From contig NZ_MAST01000008.1 of the NCBI RefSeq assembly GCF_001758225.1, positions 62,001 through 126,000 on the forward strand: a stretch of 64,000 bases of DNA, given 5' to 3'. The stretch is from Humibacillus sp. DSM 29435. Lineage in GTDB: Bacteria; Actinomycetota; Actinomycetes; Actinomycetales; Dermatophilaceae. The translations under genes and the position numbers were made by a program. The notes under the pieces were generated by a model that did no database searches, was not told the origin of the DNA, and was given only the letters and a program-made list of their open reading frames with translations. How positions within the stretch are numbered: position 1 is the stretch's first letter; every line of letters begins with the position of its first letter. Positions 25,598 to 34,228 of this stretch are shown here, piece by piece.

Positions 25598-26548
25598 CTA
25601 TCGGAGAACGTCGGCGCCGGAGGTGCCGAGGTCAGTCAGTTCCTGGCGGGTGGGCAGGCCTTCGATGTCACCACGGGTCGCCACGACGAGTGAGGCCACA
25701 GTGCAGGCTCGCTTGAGTCTTTCGGAGATCGGGAGCTCGTCGACATGGGCGCTGAGCCAGCCGGCTGCGAACGCGTCACCCGCCCCCACCGGGTCGACCA
25801 CGGGAACAGGGCGTGCCGGCTGGTGCCAAGAGCGGGTTCCGTCGGTCGCGTAAGCGCCGTCCGCTCCTCGTTTGACGACGACGGTCGTGGGACCCGCGGC
25901 GAGGCACGCCTGGGGGTCGGGCAGCTCGAGGGTGAGCATCTCGGTGTCGCCGATGAGAACGGTGTCTGCCTTGGGAATGAGGCGCGCCATCAGGTCGCGC
26001 CATGTCACCGCGTCCGCCAGTCGCAACCGCACGTTGGGGTCGAAGCTGACGTGGACGCCGCTCTGGCGGGCAGTGTCCATGGCGAGCTCGACCGCAGCAA
26101 ACGCCGAGTCGCTCAGGACTGCACTGAGACCGGTGACGTGCAGGACTCGGGCGTCACGCAGTACCTCCATGCGGAGGTCATCAGGGTGCAGGGCGGCTCC
26201 GGCGCTGTTGCTGCGGTGATATTCCACCGTGACGGGGCGACCTGCGGGGGCGTCACGCAGCAGCAACCCCGTTCCTCGTTCCGGATCCGTCACCAGGTGC
26301 TCGATGTCGACACCCTCGCCCTGTAGACGGGCCCGGACACGGCGTCCGGACGGGTCAGCGCCGACGCGCCCGAACATGGTGACGTGGTGTCCGAGTCTGG
26401 ACAGGCCGCAGGCGACGTTAGCCTCGGCGCCGGCGATGGACGCCACGAAGGTCGGCGTCTGGCTGCTCGACAATCCGTCCACGGCCAGGAGCAGCAGCAT
26501 GGTCTCGCCCAGGGTGACGACGTCGGTGGACACTCGCACGCCCGTCAC
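25598..26548 (-). CDS. PfkB-family 2-keto-3-deoxy sugar-acid kinase
   Basis: 316 residues of the ribokinase/PfkB fold, closest in style to KDG kinases (VVTLGETMLLL at the start, then GGAEAN-like IAGAEANVACGLSRLG). The catalytic motif DPVGAGDAFAAG supplies the base Asp and anion hole. The GTG start at 26548 overlaps the TGA of the upstream DapA-like gene (GTGA); a longer frame inside that gene is unlikely. It would phosphorylate KDG or KDGal before the aldolase step. Confidence 0.9.
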   Translation of the reverse strand: MTGVRVSTDVVTLGETMLLLLAVDGLSSSQTPTFVASIAGAEANVACGLSRLGHHVTMFGRVGADPSGRRVRARLQGEGVDIEHLVTDPERGTGLLLRDAPAGRPVTVEYHRSNSAGAALHPDDLRMEVLRDARVLHVTGLSAVLSDSAFAAVELAMDTARQSGVHVSFDPNVRLRLADAVTWRDLMARLIPKADTVLIGDTEMLTLELPDPQACLAAGPTTVVVKRGADGAYATDGTRSWHQPARPVPVVDPVGAGDAFAAGWLSAHVDELPISERLKRACTVASLVVATRGDIEGLPTRQELTDLGTSGADVLR

Positions 26549-27453
26549 CGACTCACCTGTGGGAGGTCGGCTGCGAACTCGTCGAGGAACGCATCCACGG
26601 TGTCTTGCTCTGTCTTGTCGAGAACCCATCCCGGCGCCCGGCAAACGTCGGTCTCGGTCAGCCCGCGCCGCATCGACACGCGCTTCTCCGCGGCGACGAT
26701 GAGTTCGACATGCTGCATCCAGTACGACAGATAGGGCAGCATCCGTTGGTGCAGTGAGGTGGCCCCAACGGTGTCACCGGAGGTCCATAGACTCCAGAAG
26801 TGCTGGTATAGCTCGGTGAACGAGCAACCCGGCTGAACACCGACCGCACCACGTCGCAGCGCGTCCGGCAGCTGTAGCCCGGCGTACCCGACCATGCTCG
26901 GCAACGGCCGGGGAAGCAACGTGAGCGCCTCGATGAAGCGGCCGGGCGGGGCCGACTCCACCTTGACGTATGCGAGGTTCTCGTGCGCGTCGGCAAGCGC
27001 CCCGATAGCCTCCACCGTCAGGCACGTGCCCGTCTGCGCCGGTGCGTACTGCAGGACGACCGGGGTGGGAGCCACCGCCGTGAGGATGGCGCTTACGTGT
27101 GCGAGGACTTGGCCGGCCGACGGTCCGAGCTGATGGGGGGGGAGGATGTTGATCAAATCCGCGCCGGCCGTGACGGCTCGGGTAGCGCGCCGAACCGCCA
27201 AGTGGGTCGAGTGGTGCGGGACGGACACGACAGCGGCAGTTGAGGATCCGGCGGTCTGCCGGAGTAGCTCCGCGGTGAGCGCGTCTACCTCCGTGTCAGA
27301 CAGTTTCAGCATTTCAGATGCGAACCCGGGGAACATGACACTGGCCACGCCCGTGGACAGCACATGGTCCACGATGCGTGAGAACCCGTCGATATCGAGT
27401 GTCTCGTCGTCCCGGAATGCAACCTCCAGGACGGGGCACACCCCAGACGGCAC
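26545..27453 (-). CDS. DapA-family aldolase/dehydratase
   Basis: About 302 residues of the dihydrodipicolinate-synthase superfamily. It has the Schiff-base Lys in NLAYVKVES and a catalytic Tyr in PVVLQYAPAQT. The usual GxxGE substrate loop appears as MFPGFASEMLKLSD, with FASEM in place of GTTGE. In sugar-acid operons such proteins are 2-keto-3-deoxy-acid aldolases or dehydratases, so this may be a non-phosphorylative branch parallel to the kinase/Eda pair. The preferred start is GTG at 27453 behind GGGGGGAG; the open frame extends 31 codons further. Confidence 0.82.
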   Translation of the reverse strand: MPSGVCPVLEVAFRDDETLDIDGFSRIVDHVLSTGVASVMFPGFASEMLKLSDTEVDALTAELLRQTAGSSTAAVVSVPHHSTHLAVRRATRAVTAGADLINILPPHQLGPSAGQVLAHVSAILTAVAPTPVVLQYAPAQTGTCLTVEAIGALADAHENLAYVKVESAPPGRFIEALTLLPRPLPSMVGYAGLQLPDALRRGAVGVQPGCSFTELYQHFWSLWTSGDTVGATSLHQRMLPYLSYWMQHVELIVAAEKRVSMRRGLTETDVCRAPGWVLDKTEQDTVDAFLDEFAADLPQVSR

Positions 27454-27582
27454 ATTGGAGATGTCTCCCCCCCTCAAAGTGCGCAAGTCGTCGACCACCT
27501 CTGAGCGCGGTCCGCCAACGGCGTAGAAGCCACAGCCTGCTGGCACAAAGGTTCAGGCGGCCCAGCCCAATCATCAGCCATT

Positions 27583-29301
27583 TCAGAAGCTCGGGCGTTC
27601 GGGGGCGTCGCCGCTGCCGCCCACGAGAAAGTCGAGGTCGGCACCGGAGTCGGCCTGCGTCACATGGTCAACGTACAACCGTGTCCAGCCCCGCGCGCTT
27701 CGAGGTGGCGGTGCAGACCAGTCGACCAATCGCTGGGCCAGCTCTTCATCGGGTACCAGTGCGTTGATCCGTCGGGAAGGCACGTCCAGTTCGATCAGGT
27801 CGCCGGTGCGGATCAAAGCCAGCGGTCCCCCGGCAGCCGCCTCGGGCGCCACGTGCAGGATGCAGGTGCCGTAGGCGGTGCCGCTCATCCGCGCGTCGGT
27901 GATGCGGACCATGTCGGTGATGCCGGCGGCCAGGATGCGCTGCGGCAGAGGGAGGTTGCCCACCTCAGGCATCCCCGGGTAGCCGCGCGGGCCGAGGTTG
28001 CGAACCACGAGAACGGTGTCGGCGTCTACCGGTAGCTCCGGGTCGTCGACCACGTCGAGGTAGTCCTGCAGTGCGTCGAAGACGAGGGCGGGCCCGGTAT
28101 GCGTCATCAGGTGCGGTGACGCGGCAGAGATCTTGAGGACGGCCCCGTCGGGCGCGAGGTTGCCACGCAGCACCGCCGTGCCGGAACCGGCCGGCTGGAC
28201 GGGGTCAGAGAGGTCCCGGATGACGGTCACGTCGTAAGGCGCTTCAGGTGCGACGCTTTCCGAGAGCGTCTTTCCCGTTACCGTCAGGGCGTTGAGGTCG
28301 AGCAGGGGCGCCATTTGACGCAGTAGGGCTGGGACGCCGCCTGCGTACGCGAACTCCTCCATGAGGAACCGCCCGCTCGGCAGCAGGTCAGTCAGCAGCG
28401 GTACGTCGCGCCCGATGGTGTCGAAGTCGGCCAGGGTGAGGGAGACCTCGAGCCGTCCGGCGAGAGCAAGCAGGTGTAGGACGGCGTTCGTCGAGCCGCC
28501 GAGGGCGGCGTTGACCTTGACTGCGTTCTCCAAGGCGGCACGCGTCATGATGTCAGACGGCCGGATCGGCTCCCGCGCCAGTTCGACGGCACGCATTCCA
28601 GTGAGTTCCGCGAGCGCCGTGCGCCGTGAGTCGACCGCGGGATATGCGGCGGCACCGGGCAACTGCATACCGAGCGCTTCGGTCAGGCACGCCATTGTCG
28701 ATGCCGTACCCATCGTCATGCAGTGCCCCGCAGAGCGGTTCAGGCAGGTTTCGAACTCGGTGAAGTCGGCTCGGGACGCTGCTCCCACACGCAGCGCCTC
28801 GGTCATCCTCCAGATATCCGTACCGGAGCCGACGTCCTTGCCGCGGAACTTCCCATTCAGCATGGGGCCCCCGGTCAGCAGTATCGTGGGCAGGTCGACG
28901 CTCGCTGCACCCATCAGGGCCGCGGGGGTCGTCTTGTCGCAACCGGTCAGCAGTACAGCGGCATCAAGGGGGTTGGCGCGCAGGTCCTCCTCTACCTCCA
29001 TTGCCATGAGGTTGCGATACAACATCGAGGACGGCCGCAAGAACGGCTCTCCCAAACTCATGATGGGGAACTCCAGCGGTAAACCGCCGGCCGCGAGGAC
29101 GCCCCGTTTCACGGCTTCAGCCAGTGAGCGCAGGTGCGCGTTGCACGGCGTGAGCTCGCTGAACGTGTTACCGATGCCGATCACCGGGCGGCCTTCGAGC
29201 ATGGGGCTGCTCACCCCCATCGCGCGCAGGTGGTGCCGGGCGATGAACCCGTTCTTACCACCGTCACCGAGCCAGGTGCGTGAACGCAACGTATCGCTCA
29301 T
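27583..29301 (-). CDS. IlvD/Edd family sugar-acid dehydratase
   Basis: 572 residues. It begins SDTLRSRTWLGDGGKNGF and shows the [Fe-S] and Mg ligands of the family: VIGIGNTFSELTPCNAHL, LLTGCDKTTPAALMG, and NRSAGHCMTMGTASTMACL with its cysteine. RITDARMSGTAYGTCILHVA near the C-terminus is typical of the xylonate/arabinonate/galactonate branch rather than IlvD proper. It probably converts an aldonate to its 2-keto-3-deoxy acid. The ATG at 29301 overlaps the permease stop (ATGA); the much longer open frame is not used. Confidence 0.92.
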   Translation of the reverse strand: MSDTLRSRTWLGDGGKNGFIARHHLRAMGVSSPMLEGRPVIGIGNTFSELTPCNAHLRSLAEAVKRGVLAAGGLPLEFPIMSLGEPFLRPSSMLYRNLMAMEVEEDLRANPLDAAVLLTGCDKTTPAALMGAASVDLPTILLTGGPMLNGKFRGKDVGSGTDIWRMTEALRVGAASRADFTEFETCLNRSAGHCMTMGTASTMACLTEALGMQLPGAAAYPAVDSRRTALAELTGMRAVELAREPIRPSDIMTRAALENAVKVNAALGGSTNAVLHLLALAGRLEVSLTLADFDTIGRDVPLLTDLLPSGRFLMEEFAYAGGVPALLRQMAPLLDLNALTVTGKTLSESVAPEAPYDVTVIRDLSDPVQPAGSGTAVLRGNLAPDGAVLKISAASPHLMTHTGPALVFDALQDYLDVVDDPELPVDADTVLVVRNLGPRGYPGMPEVGNLPLPQRILAAGITDMVRITDARMSGTAYGTCILHVAPEAAAGGPLALIRTGDLIELDVPSRRINALVPDEELAQRLVDWSAPPPRSARGWTRLYVDHVTQADSGADLDFLVGGSGDAPERPSF

Positions 29302-30311
29302 CCCTTCACGGCCCCAGCCGACAAACCGGAGACGAAAGCCTTCTGTGCAAAGACGAACAGGGCGACAACGGGAATCATCGAAAGGACGGAGGCTGCGATG
29401 AGTAGATGCGTGACAGGGATCGCAGGAAAGGTTCGAAGCGAGTTGATGAACACGGGATACGTCTTCTGGTCCTGGAGGTAGGTCAACGGAAGCAACAGCT
29501 GTGTCCAGCTGGACAGGAAGAGCCAGATCATCAGGCCCGCGACTCCGGGTCGCAGGATGGGCAAGACAACCTTGCGAAATGTCATGAGCTCTCCAGCACC
29601 GTCGATGCGGGCAGCTTCGAGAATCTCGTCTGGCACCGTGCTGATGACGAACTGGCGCATCCAGAATATGCCGAACGCCGGTGCGAGCTGGGGCAGGATG
29701 ACCGCCCACAGCGAGTTCAACAGCCCGAGCCTCGATATGATGATGTAGTTGGTCGTCAGGGAGACCATGAGTGGAATCATCATGGTGGCCAGCAGGATTC
29801 GGAAGAGGAGGTCGCGGCCTGGGAAGTGCATCTTTGCGAACGCGTAGCCAGCGAGGGTGGCGAAGTAGGCGCCGGCGATGGTGACCACACCCGACACAAC
29901 GAGACTGTTGCGCACGGCTGGCCAGAACTCCTGGTTCTGCAGCAGCAGTCGATAGTTCTCGAGGGTGAACGCATTGGGGATGACACGCTGCTTGGCTCCC
30001 AAGATCTGTTCCTTGGGTAAGAATGAGGTCGAGACGAGCCAGTAGATGGGAAAGACCATCGCGAGCCCTACGATCCACAGGAGGGCATTGGTGGACAGCA
30101 CTCCGAACCACCGGGCCCTTCGCCCCGGTCCCCGAGACCCTTGCTCGGCCTCGCAATCCGCGAGAGCAGCGCTCGAACGCAGCGCACCGGCACCGGCACC
30201 GGCACCTCGGACACGGCCCTGGGCCACCGCTGCAGTCGGTTGGGTCGTAGACCCCAGAACGTCACCAGCCGCCGCTGGCCGCGACGAGCGCTGGATGGGT
30301 GTCTCAGTCAT
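29298..30311 (-). CDS. Carbohydrate ABC transporter permease (CUT1, MalG-like)
   Basis: 337 residues with six predicted membrane helices after a 70-residue Ala/Gly/Arg-rich cytoplasmic N-terminus. The cytoplasmic EAA loop reads ILEAARIDGAGELMTFRKVV followed by LPILRPG. The MalG-type end (VFAQKAFVSGLSAGAVKG) is canonical. It overlaps the other permease gene by 8 bp. No ATPase is encoded in the block, so a shared MsiK-like ATPase must energise it, as is usual for actinobacterial CUT1 systems. Confidence 0.92.
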   Translation of the reverse strand: MTETPIQRSSRPAAAGDVLGSTTQPTAAVAQGRVRGAGAGAGALRSSAALADCEAEQGSRGPGRRARWFGVLSTNALLWIVGLAMVFPIYWLVSTSFLPKEQILGAKQRVIPNAFTLENYRLLLQNQEFWPAVRNSLVVSGVVTIAGAYFATLAGYAFAKMHFPGRDLLFRILLATMMIPLMVSLTTNYIIISRLGLLNSLWAVILPQLAPAFGIFWMRQFVISTVPDEILEAARIDGAGELMTFRKVVLPILRPGVAGLMIWLFLSSWTQLLLPLTYLQDQKTYPVFINSLRTFPAIPVTHLLIAASVLSMIPVVALFVFAQKAFVSGLSAGAVKG

Positions 30312-31245
30312 TGCGGGTAACCCTCAGCTGCAGCAGGGACAGGACCAAGACGACTGCGGCAACCGTGTACGAGATGGCGGAGGCGTAGCCGAGGTTGAAG
30401 TACTCGAAACCCTGTTTGAACATGTACGTGCCCAAGGTCAGTCCGGCTTGGTCCGGTCCTGCATCCGATCCGAACAGGACGTACGGTTCGTCGAACAGGT
30501 TGAAGGTGCCGATCGTCGACATGATGGTGGTGAACACCAGGGTGGGTTTCGACATCGGGACGATGATGCGCCAGAACGTCTGCCAGGCCGTCGCGCCGTC
30601 GACCCGGGCTGACTCGATGACATCGGTCGGGAGCGACTGGAGGGCCGCCAGGTGAATGGTCATGTTGTAGCCGACCCAGCGCCACAGGATGACCGCGGCC
30701 AGCACCGGCATGGCCACGTCTGGGTTGTTCTTCAGGTCTATCGCTGGTAGCCCGAGCGACTGGAGCACGATGTTGGGTAGCCCGAACACCGGGTCCATCA
30801 GGAGGAGGAAGAGGACACCGACCACGACGAGGGAAGGCAGGACGGGAAGGAAGAAGAAGGTGCGTAGCAGCGATTTGGCCCGAACCAGCTTTGAGTTCAA
30901 CACGTACGCTAGAGCGAGCGCACCCAGTGAAAGGGCTGGCACGGTCAGCACCCAAAGGATGACGGTGTGCCACAACGCCTTCAGGAACGCCGGGTCCGAC
31001 AGCAGCGCCGTGTAGTTGCCTAGAGCAACATACTGGCCACCGTTCCCGCCCTTCCAGTTGGTCAGGGACAACCCAGCAGAAGCGATCACGGCCACCAGCT
31101 GGAAGATGCCGAACACGAGGAAGAAGGGGGCGATGAAGGCGAAGGCGGCCCACTGTTTGCGCCCCGACGAGGCCTTCGGACGCCGCTCCGCCTTGGGCCT
31201 ACGCCCGCGCAGACCCAAGGCGGAGCTGGGCGTCGGGGCTGTCAC
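30304..31245 (-). CDS. Carbohydrate ABC transporter permease (CUT1, MalF-like)
   Basis: 313 residues with six predicted helices. The EAA motif is VIESARVDGATAWQTFWRII and VPMSKPT. The start is a GTG one base after the TGA of the binding-protein gene; a longer frame reaching back into that gene is less plausible. It pairs with the downstream permease and the upstream binding protein. Confidence 0.9.
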   Translation of the reverse strand: MTAPTPSSALGLRGRRPKAERRPKASSGRKQWAAFAFIAPFFLVFGIFQLVAVIASAGLSLTNWKGGNGGQYVALGNYTALLSDPAFLKALWHTVILWVLTVPALSLGALALAYVLNSKLVRAKSLLRTFFFLPVLPSLVVVGVLFLLLMDPVFGLPNIVLQSLGLPAIDLKNNPDVAMPVLAAVILWRWVGYNMTIHLAALQSLPTDVIESARVDGATAWQTFWRIIVPMSKPTLVFTTIMSTIGTFNLFDEPYVLFGSDAGPDQAGLTLGTYMFKQGFEYFNLGYASAISYTVAAVVLVLSLLQLRVTRND

Positions 31246-31246
31246 C

Positions 31247-32650
31247 TCACTGTGCCTTGTCGGTATCGGCGGCAACAGAGTCAAGCATGGACTTCGCGTC
31301 ACCGGTGCCCGCGAGGAACGGACGGAGACGCTGCTTGAAGGCAGACTCAAGCTGGTTCGTTTTCAGGTTTTCGTAAAAGATCGGCGCGTCCTGAGCGGAC
31401 TTCGCGACGATTTTCAGGAACGGGTCGTTGCCGAAGTACGGGTCACCAGCCTGAAAGCGTGCATCCTTCGCGGCGGGCAGAAACAGGTTCTCGACCAGCC
31501 CACCAACCTGGTAGTTCTTCCACCGTGAGTCCACGCGAAGCAGCCAGAACTGCAGGAACTTCCACGCCGCTTCGGGGTTCTTCGACTGCCCTGTGATCGC
31601 GATGGACGTGCCCCCGCGGATCGCGCCCCGGTTCCCGCCTGCGGTGAATGCGGGCAGTTCCATGGCGCCCCACTTACCGCTCATGTCCTTCAGAGTGGAT
31701 TTGAGCGCGAAGGAGACCGAAGCCTGCTGCAGGATGGTCGCTACCTGATCGCCCTCGAACGCGGCCTTCTCCGCTTGTCCCGACGAGACATCGTTGAGGC
31801 TGATACCTGCCGTGCGGAACTTGGCGAGCATTTCGAGTGCTGTGACGCCCTCCGGCGCGTTAACGGCCACCTTGCCGTCCTTCGAGAAGTACAAACCCCC
31901 CTGCTGGTTCAGCATCATGTTGAAGTCGCTCATGATGTGGCCGGCAATGCCGTTGTCATTCGAGACCGGCAATGACATCACCATTTTTGTCTTGCCGCCG
32001 GAGGCGGTGTTCAGCGCCTTCCCTGCGGTGATGTAGTCGTCCCATGTCTTTATGCTGCTCGGGTCGATCCCGTACTTCTTGAACAGGTCTCGCCGATACA
32101 CCATGACCGCTGCGTCAGCCTCCCAAGGGGCGGCCTGCAGCTGGCCGTTCGGACGAGCGATCTTGTCCCACTTGAACTCAGGGAAGTCGGTCTTGTAGGG
32201 CGTGAGACAGTCCGTCAGGTCGATCAACGGGAGGTTCCAGAACCGCGGCGCGTCCCGGTCCTGGACCATGGACATATCCGGGGCTCCCGCACCGCCGGCC
32301 AACGCGGTGGCCAGTTTGGTGTGCGTGTCAGACGTGGAGAAGTCGACGAACTTGACGTTGATGTTGGGGTAGATCTTGTGGAAGTCATCCATGACGTTCT
32401 TGGGAACGAGGTTGTACCAGCCCCAGAAAGTCAGGTCTGCCTTGATGGAGGGGTCAGGCGTCAGTGGCGCCGTTCCGGTGGGGTCGGGCTTTTGCTTGCT
32501 ACAGAAGCTGGCTGGCAGCGCCGAGGCGCCGTCGGTTGACCCACCGGGTCCGGCGGGGCCACCAGCCGCACTCGCGCAGGCCGACGCGGTCAGGACGGCG
32601 GTGAGTGCAACACCAAGCCGCAAGGCGGCTCGCGGGGAGAAGCGGGTCAT
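31247..32650 (-). CDS. Sugar-binding lipoprotein of the ABC importer
   Basis: 467 residues, family 1 extracellular solute-binding protein. The lipoprotein signal is RLGVALTAVLTASACASAAG, cysteine at about residue 25. ADLTFWGWYNLVPKNVMDDF then YPNINVKFVDF and GAPDMSMVQDRDAPRF match sugar-binding proteins of CUT1 systems; AIRGGTSIAITGQSKNPEAA is the usual C-lobe motif. The ligand is probably an oligosaccharide related to the substrates of the two glycosidases. An AT-rich regulatory region precedes it. Confidence 0.92.
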   Translation of the reverse strand: MTRFSPRAALRLGVALTAVLTASACASAAGGPAGPGGSTDGASALPASFCSKQKPDPTGTAPLTPDPSIKADLTFWGWYNLVPKNVMDDFHKIYPNINVKFVDFSTSDTHTKLATALAGGAGAPDMSMVQDRDAPRFWNLPLIDLTDCLTPYKTDFPEFKWDKIARPNGQLQAAPWEADAAVMVYRRDLFKKYGIDPSSIKTWDDYITAGKALNTASGGKTKMVMSLPVSNDNGIAGHIMSDFNMMLNQQGGLYFSKDGKVAVNAPEGVTALEMLAKFRTAGISLNDVSSGQAEKAAFEGDQVATILQQASVSFALKSTLKDMSGKWGAMELPAFTAGGNRGAIRGGTSIAITGQSKNPEAAWKFLQFWLLRVDSRWKNYQVGGLVENLFLPAAKDARFQAGDPYFGNDPFLKIVAKSAQDAPIFYENLKTNQLESAFKQRLRPFLAGTGDAKSMLDSVAADTDKAQ

Positions 32651-32669
32651 GGGTCCTCCGAGTACGAGT

Positions 32670-32713
32670 AATTAAGTAGTATAGTATGACTGTAGTATCA
32701 TTGCCCTTGTCAA
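32670..32713 (-). promoter_or_regulatory. Promoter/operator region of the importer gene
   Basis: On the minus strand, TTGACA (32713-32708) is followed after 19 nt by CATACT, with TATACT just beyond: plausible -35/-10 boxes. GTAGTAT occurs twice on the plus strand, at 32676-32682 and 32692-32698, 16 bp apart, and covers the -10 region. The same 7-mer is found inverted before the second glycosidase gene (36859-36865). This AT-rich island is likely an operator of the GntR-type regulator; that link is inference. Confidence 0.55.
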
Positions 32714-34101
32714 GGCTTTGCCGTGAAGTCATCCGACAGACCGACGAACGGATCGGTGCGGGCTGGTACGAGCAGTTCCCGGGTGCGGTTCAAACCCCAG
32801 TCGTCCAGCACTGCCAGCCGATCCGAACTGATACGTGCTGCGCTGTAGCGGCTCACGTGCTCAGACCACTCCTCTCGCCGTTCGATTCCGGGCCGGAGCA
32901 TGAAGCAGTCGGCGTCATTGAGCCAGAACCGGCCTTGAGTGAACGCCCGCCCTTGGCTGGAGACGAGTGCGCTGGCCAAGCCGGGGCGAGAGTAGTCGGC
33001 GCCGGCAGGAGCCCACGTGAGGCCGACGTCAGGGCCGACGCGCATCGTGTCGACGAGTCCGATGGAGGGGAACATCGGCGCACCACAGCCCTGCAGGATG
33101 ACGTCAGGCCCGATGGCGTCACGGATGAGGGTCAGGGCGTGTCGATAGGCGGTGATGGCATCCACGTCTTTGTCGTGACGGGCGCCGGGAAGGGCACCGG
33201 CGAACATGAAGTCGACCATCAGATATCCCATGCCGTAAGAGACCCAAGTCTGAAGCACGTCACGGATATAGGCCGCGGCCCCTGGATGGGTGATGTCGAG
33301 CGCGAAGCAGTCCTGGTCCCAGTTGTACAGGGCCACCGTGGGAGCCCCGTCCGCCGTTCGCACGACCCACTCAGGGTGCTCCGCGTACAGCCGGCTGTCC
33401 TCGCCCACGAGAAGGGGCGCGATCCAGAGTCCGGGTGTTCGGCCGCGCTGCGTGACCGCGTCGAGCGCACCCGGCAGGGAGGTGAAGCCGCCGGCCAGCT
33501 CGAGCCAGTCGCCGATACCGGCCTGGAACGCGTCGTCGAGTCTTACGACGCCAATGTCCAGACCGAGCCGATCCATGGCCTCAAGGTTCTCGATGAGGTC
33601 CGTCTCCGTGAAATGGGTGAAGTACTGGTACCAGCTGGCCCAGATTGGCGGCGTCGGCCGCAGTCGGGGGCGTCCGACCCGATCGAGGTATCGGTCGGCA
33701 TACCGGGCCAAGGCGCCCGCGATACCACCGGGACCTTTGTCGACAACGACTTCGACAGGCCCGTCGGAACTGATGCTGACGACGCGTCGAGGCCCGTGAC
33801 CCGGTTCGGCCTTGGCGCGGATGGTGGGAACGACGGAGCGGCCGTCGAGCGCCCCAACCACCGTCACCGGCCCGTTCGGTTCCCCTTGAACGGCGAGGAG
33901 GCCGTCACCCTGGTAGCTGTCATCGGGTTTAGGCACATCGGGGCGATAGCCGCTGATGGCGCGTGCCGCGCTTTGCGGGCGGTGACTCGGCGTTCCGAGG
34001 ACGTACGCGCTGGAGGGTGTCCAGGACTGCCATCCGAACTCGTAGACGCGGGCGCGGTAGTCGGTGGCGGCACTTTCGGCGACCATGTCAAAACGGGTCA
34101 T
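32710..34101 (-). CDS. GH36-like glycosidase, first paralogue
   Basis: 463 residues with a clan-D (GH36/GH27-like) barrel. The N-terminal part has YEFGWQSWTPSSAYVLG, the barrel starts at IWASWYQYFTHFTETDLIEN and continues VVRLDDAFQAGIGDW, GLWIAPLLVGEDS and WDQDCFALDITHPGA. YLMVDFMFAGAL holds the candidate nucleophile Asp, and GCGAPMFPSIG/TMRVGPDVG the downstream acid-base region. It is much shorter than classical GH36 alpha-galactosidases (about 700 residues). The Lys two residues before the nucleophile, present in the paralogue at 35449, is Met here. AAGGAGAG precedes the start. Confidence 0.82.
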   Translation of the reverse strand: MTRFDMVAESAATDYRARVYEFGWQSWTPSSAYVLGTPSHRPQSAARAISGYRPDVPKPDDSYQGDGLLAVQGEPNGPVTVVGALDGRSVVPTIRAKAEPGHGPRRVVSISSDGPVEVVVDKGPGGIAGALARYADRYLDRVGRPRLRPTPPIWASWYQYFTHFTETDLIENLEAMDRLGLDIGVVRLDDAFQAGIGDWLELAGGFTSLPGALDAVTQRGRTPGLWIAPLLVGEDSRLYAEHPEWVVRTADGAPTVALYNWDQDCFALDITHPGAAAYIRDVLQTWVSYGMGYLMVDFMFAGALPGARHDKDVDAITAYRHALTLIRDAIGPDVILQGCGAPMFPSIGLVDTMRVGPDVGLTWAPAGADYSRPGLASALVSSQGRAFTQGRFWLNDADCFMLRPGIERREEWSEHVSRYSAARISSDRLAVLDDWGLNRTRELLVPARTDPFVGLSDDFTAKP

Positions 34102-34228
34102 GCTCTCTCCTTGGCGCCCTGGTTGAGGTGATCGTGAGCCTCCTCTCTGCAGTTCGGCCCTGAACGACCGATCCTGACGTGCCTAGCTGGGCCCGGAGAG
34201 GACTTCGGTGGCGTGGCCATTCCGGTGT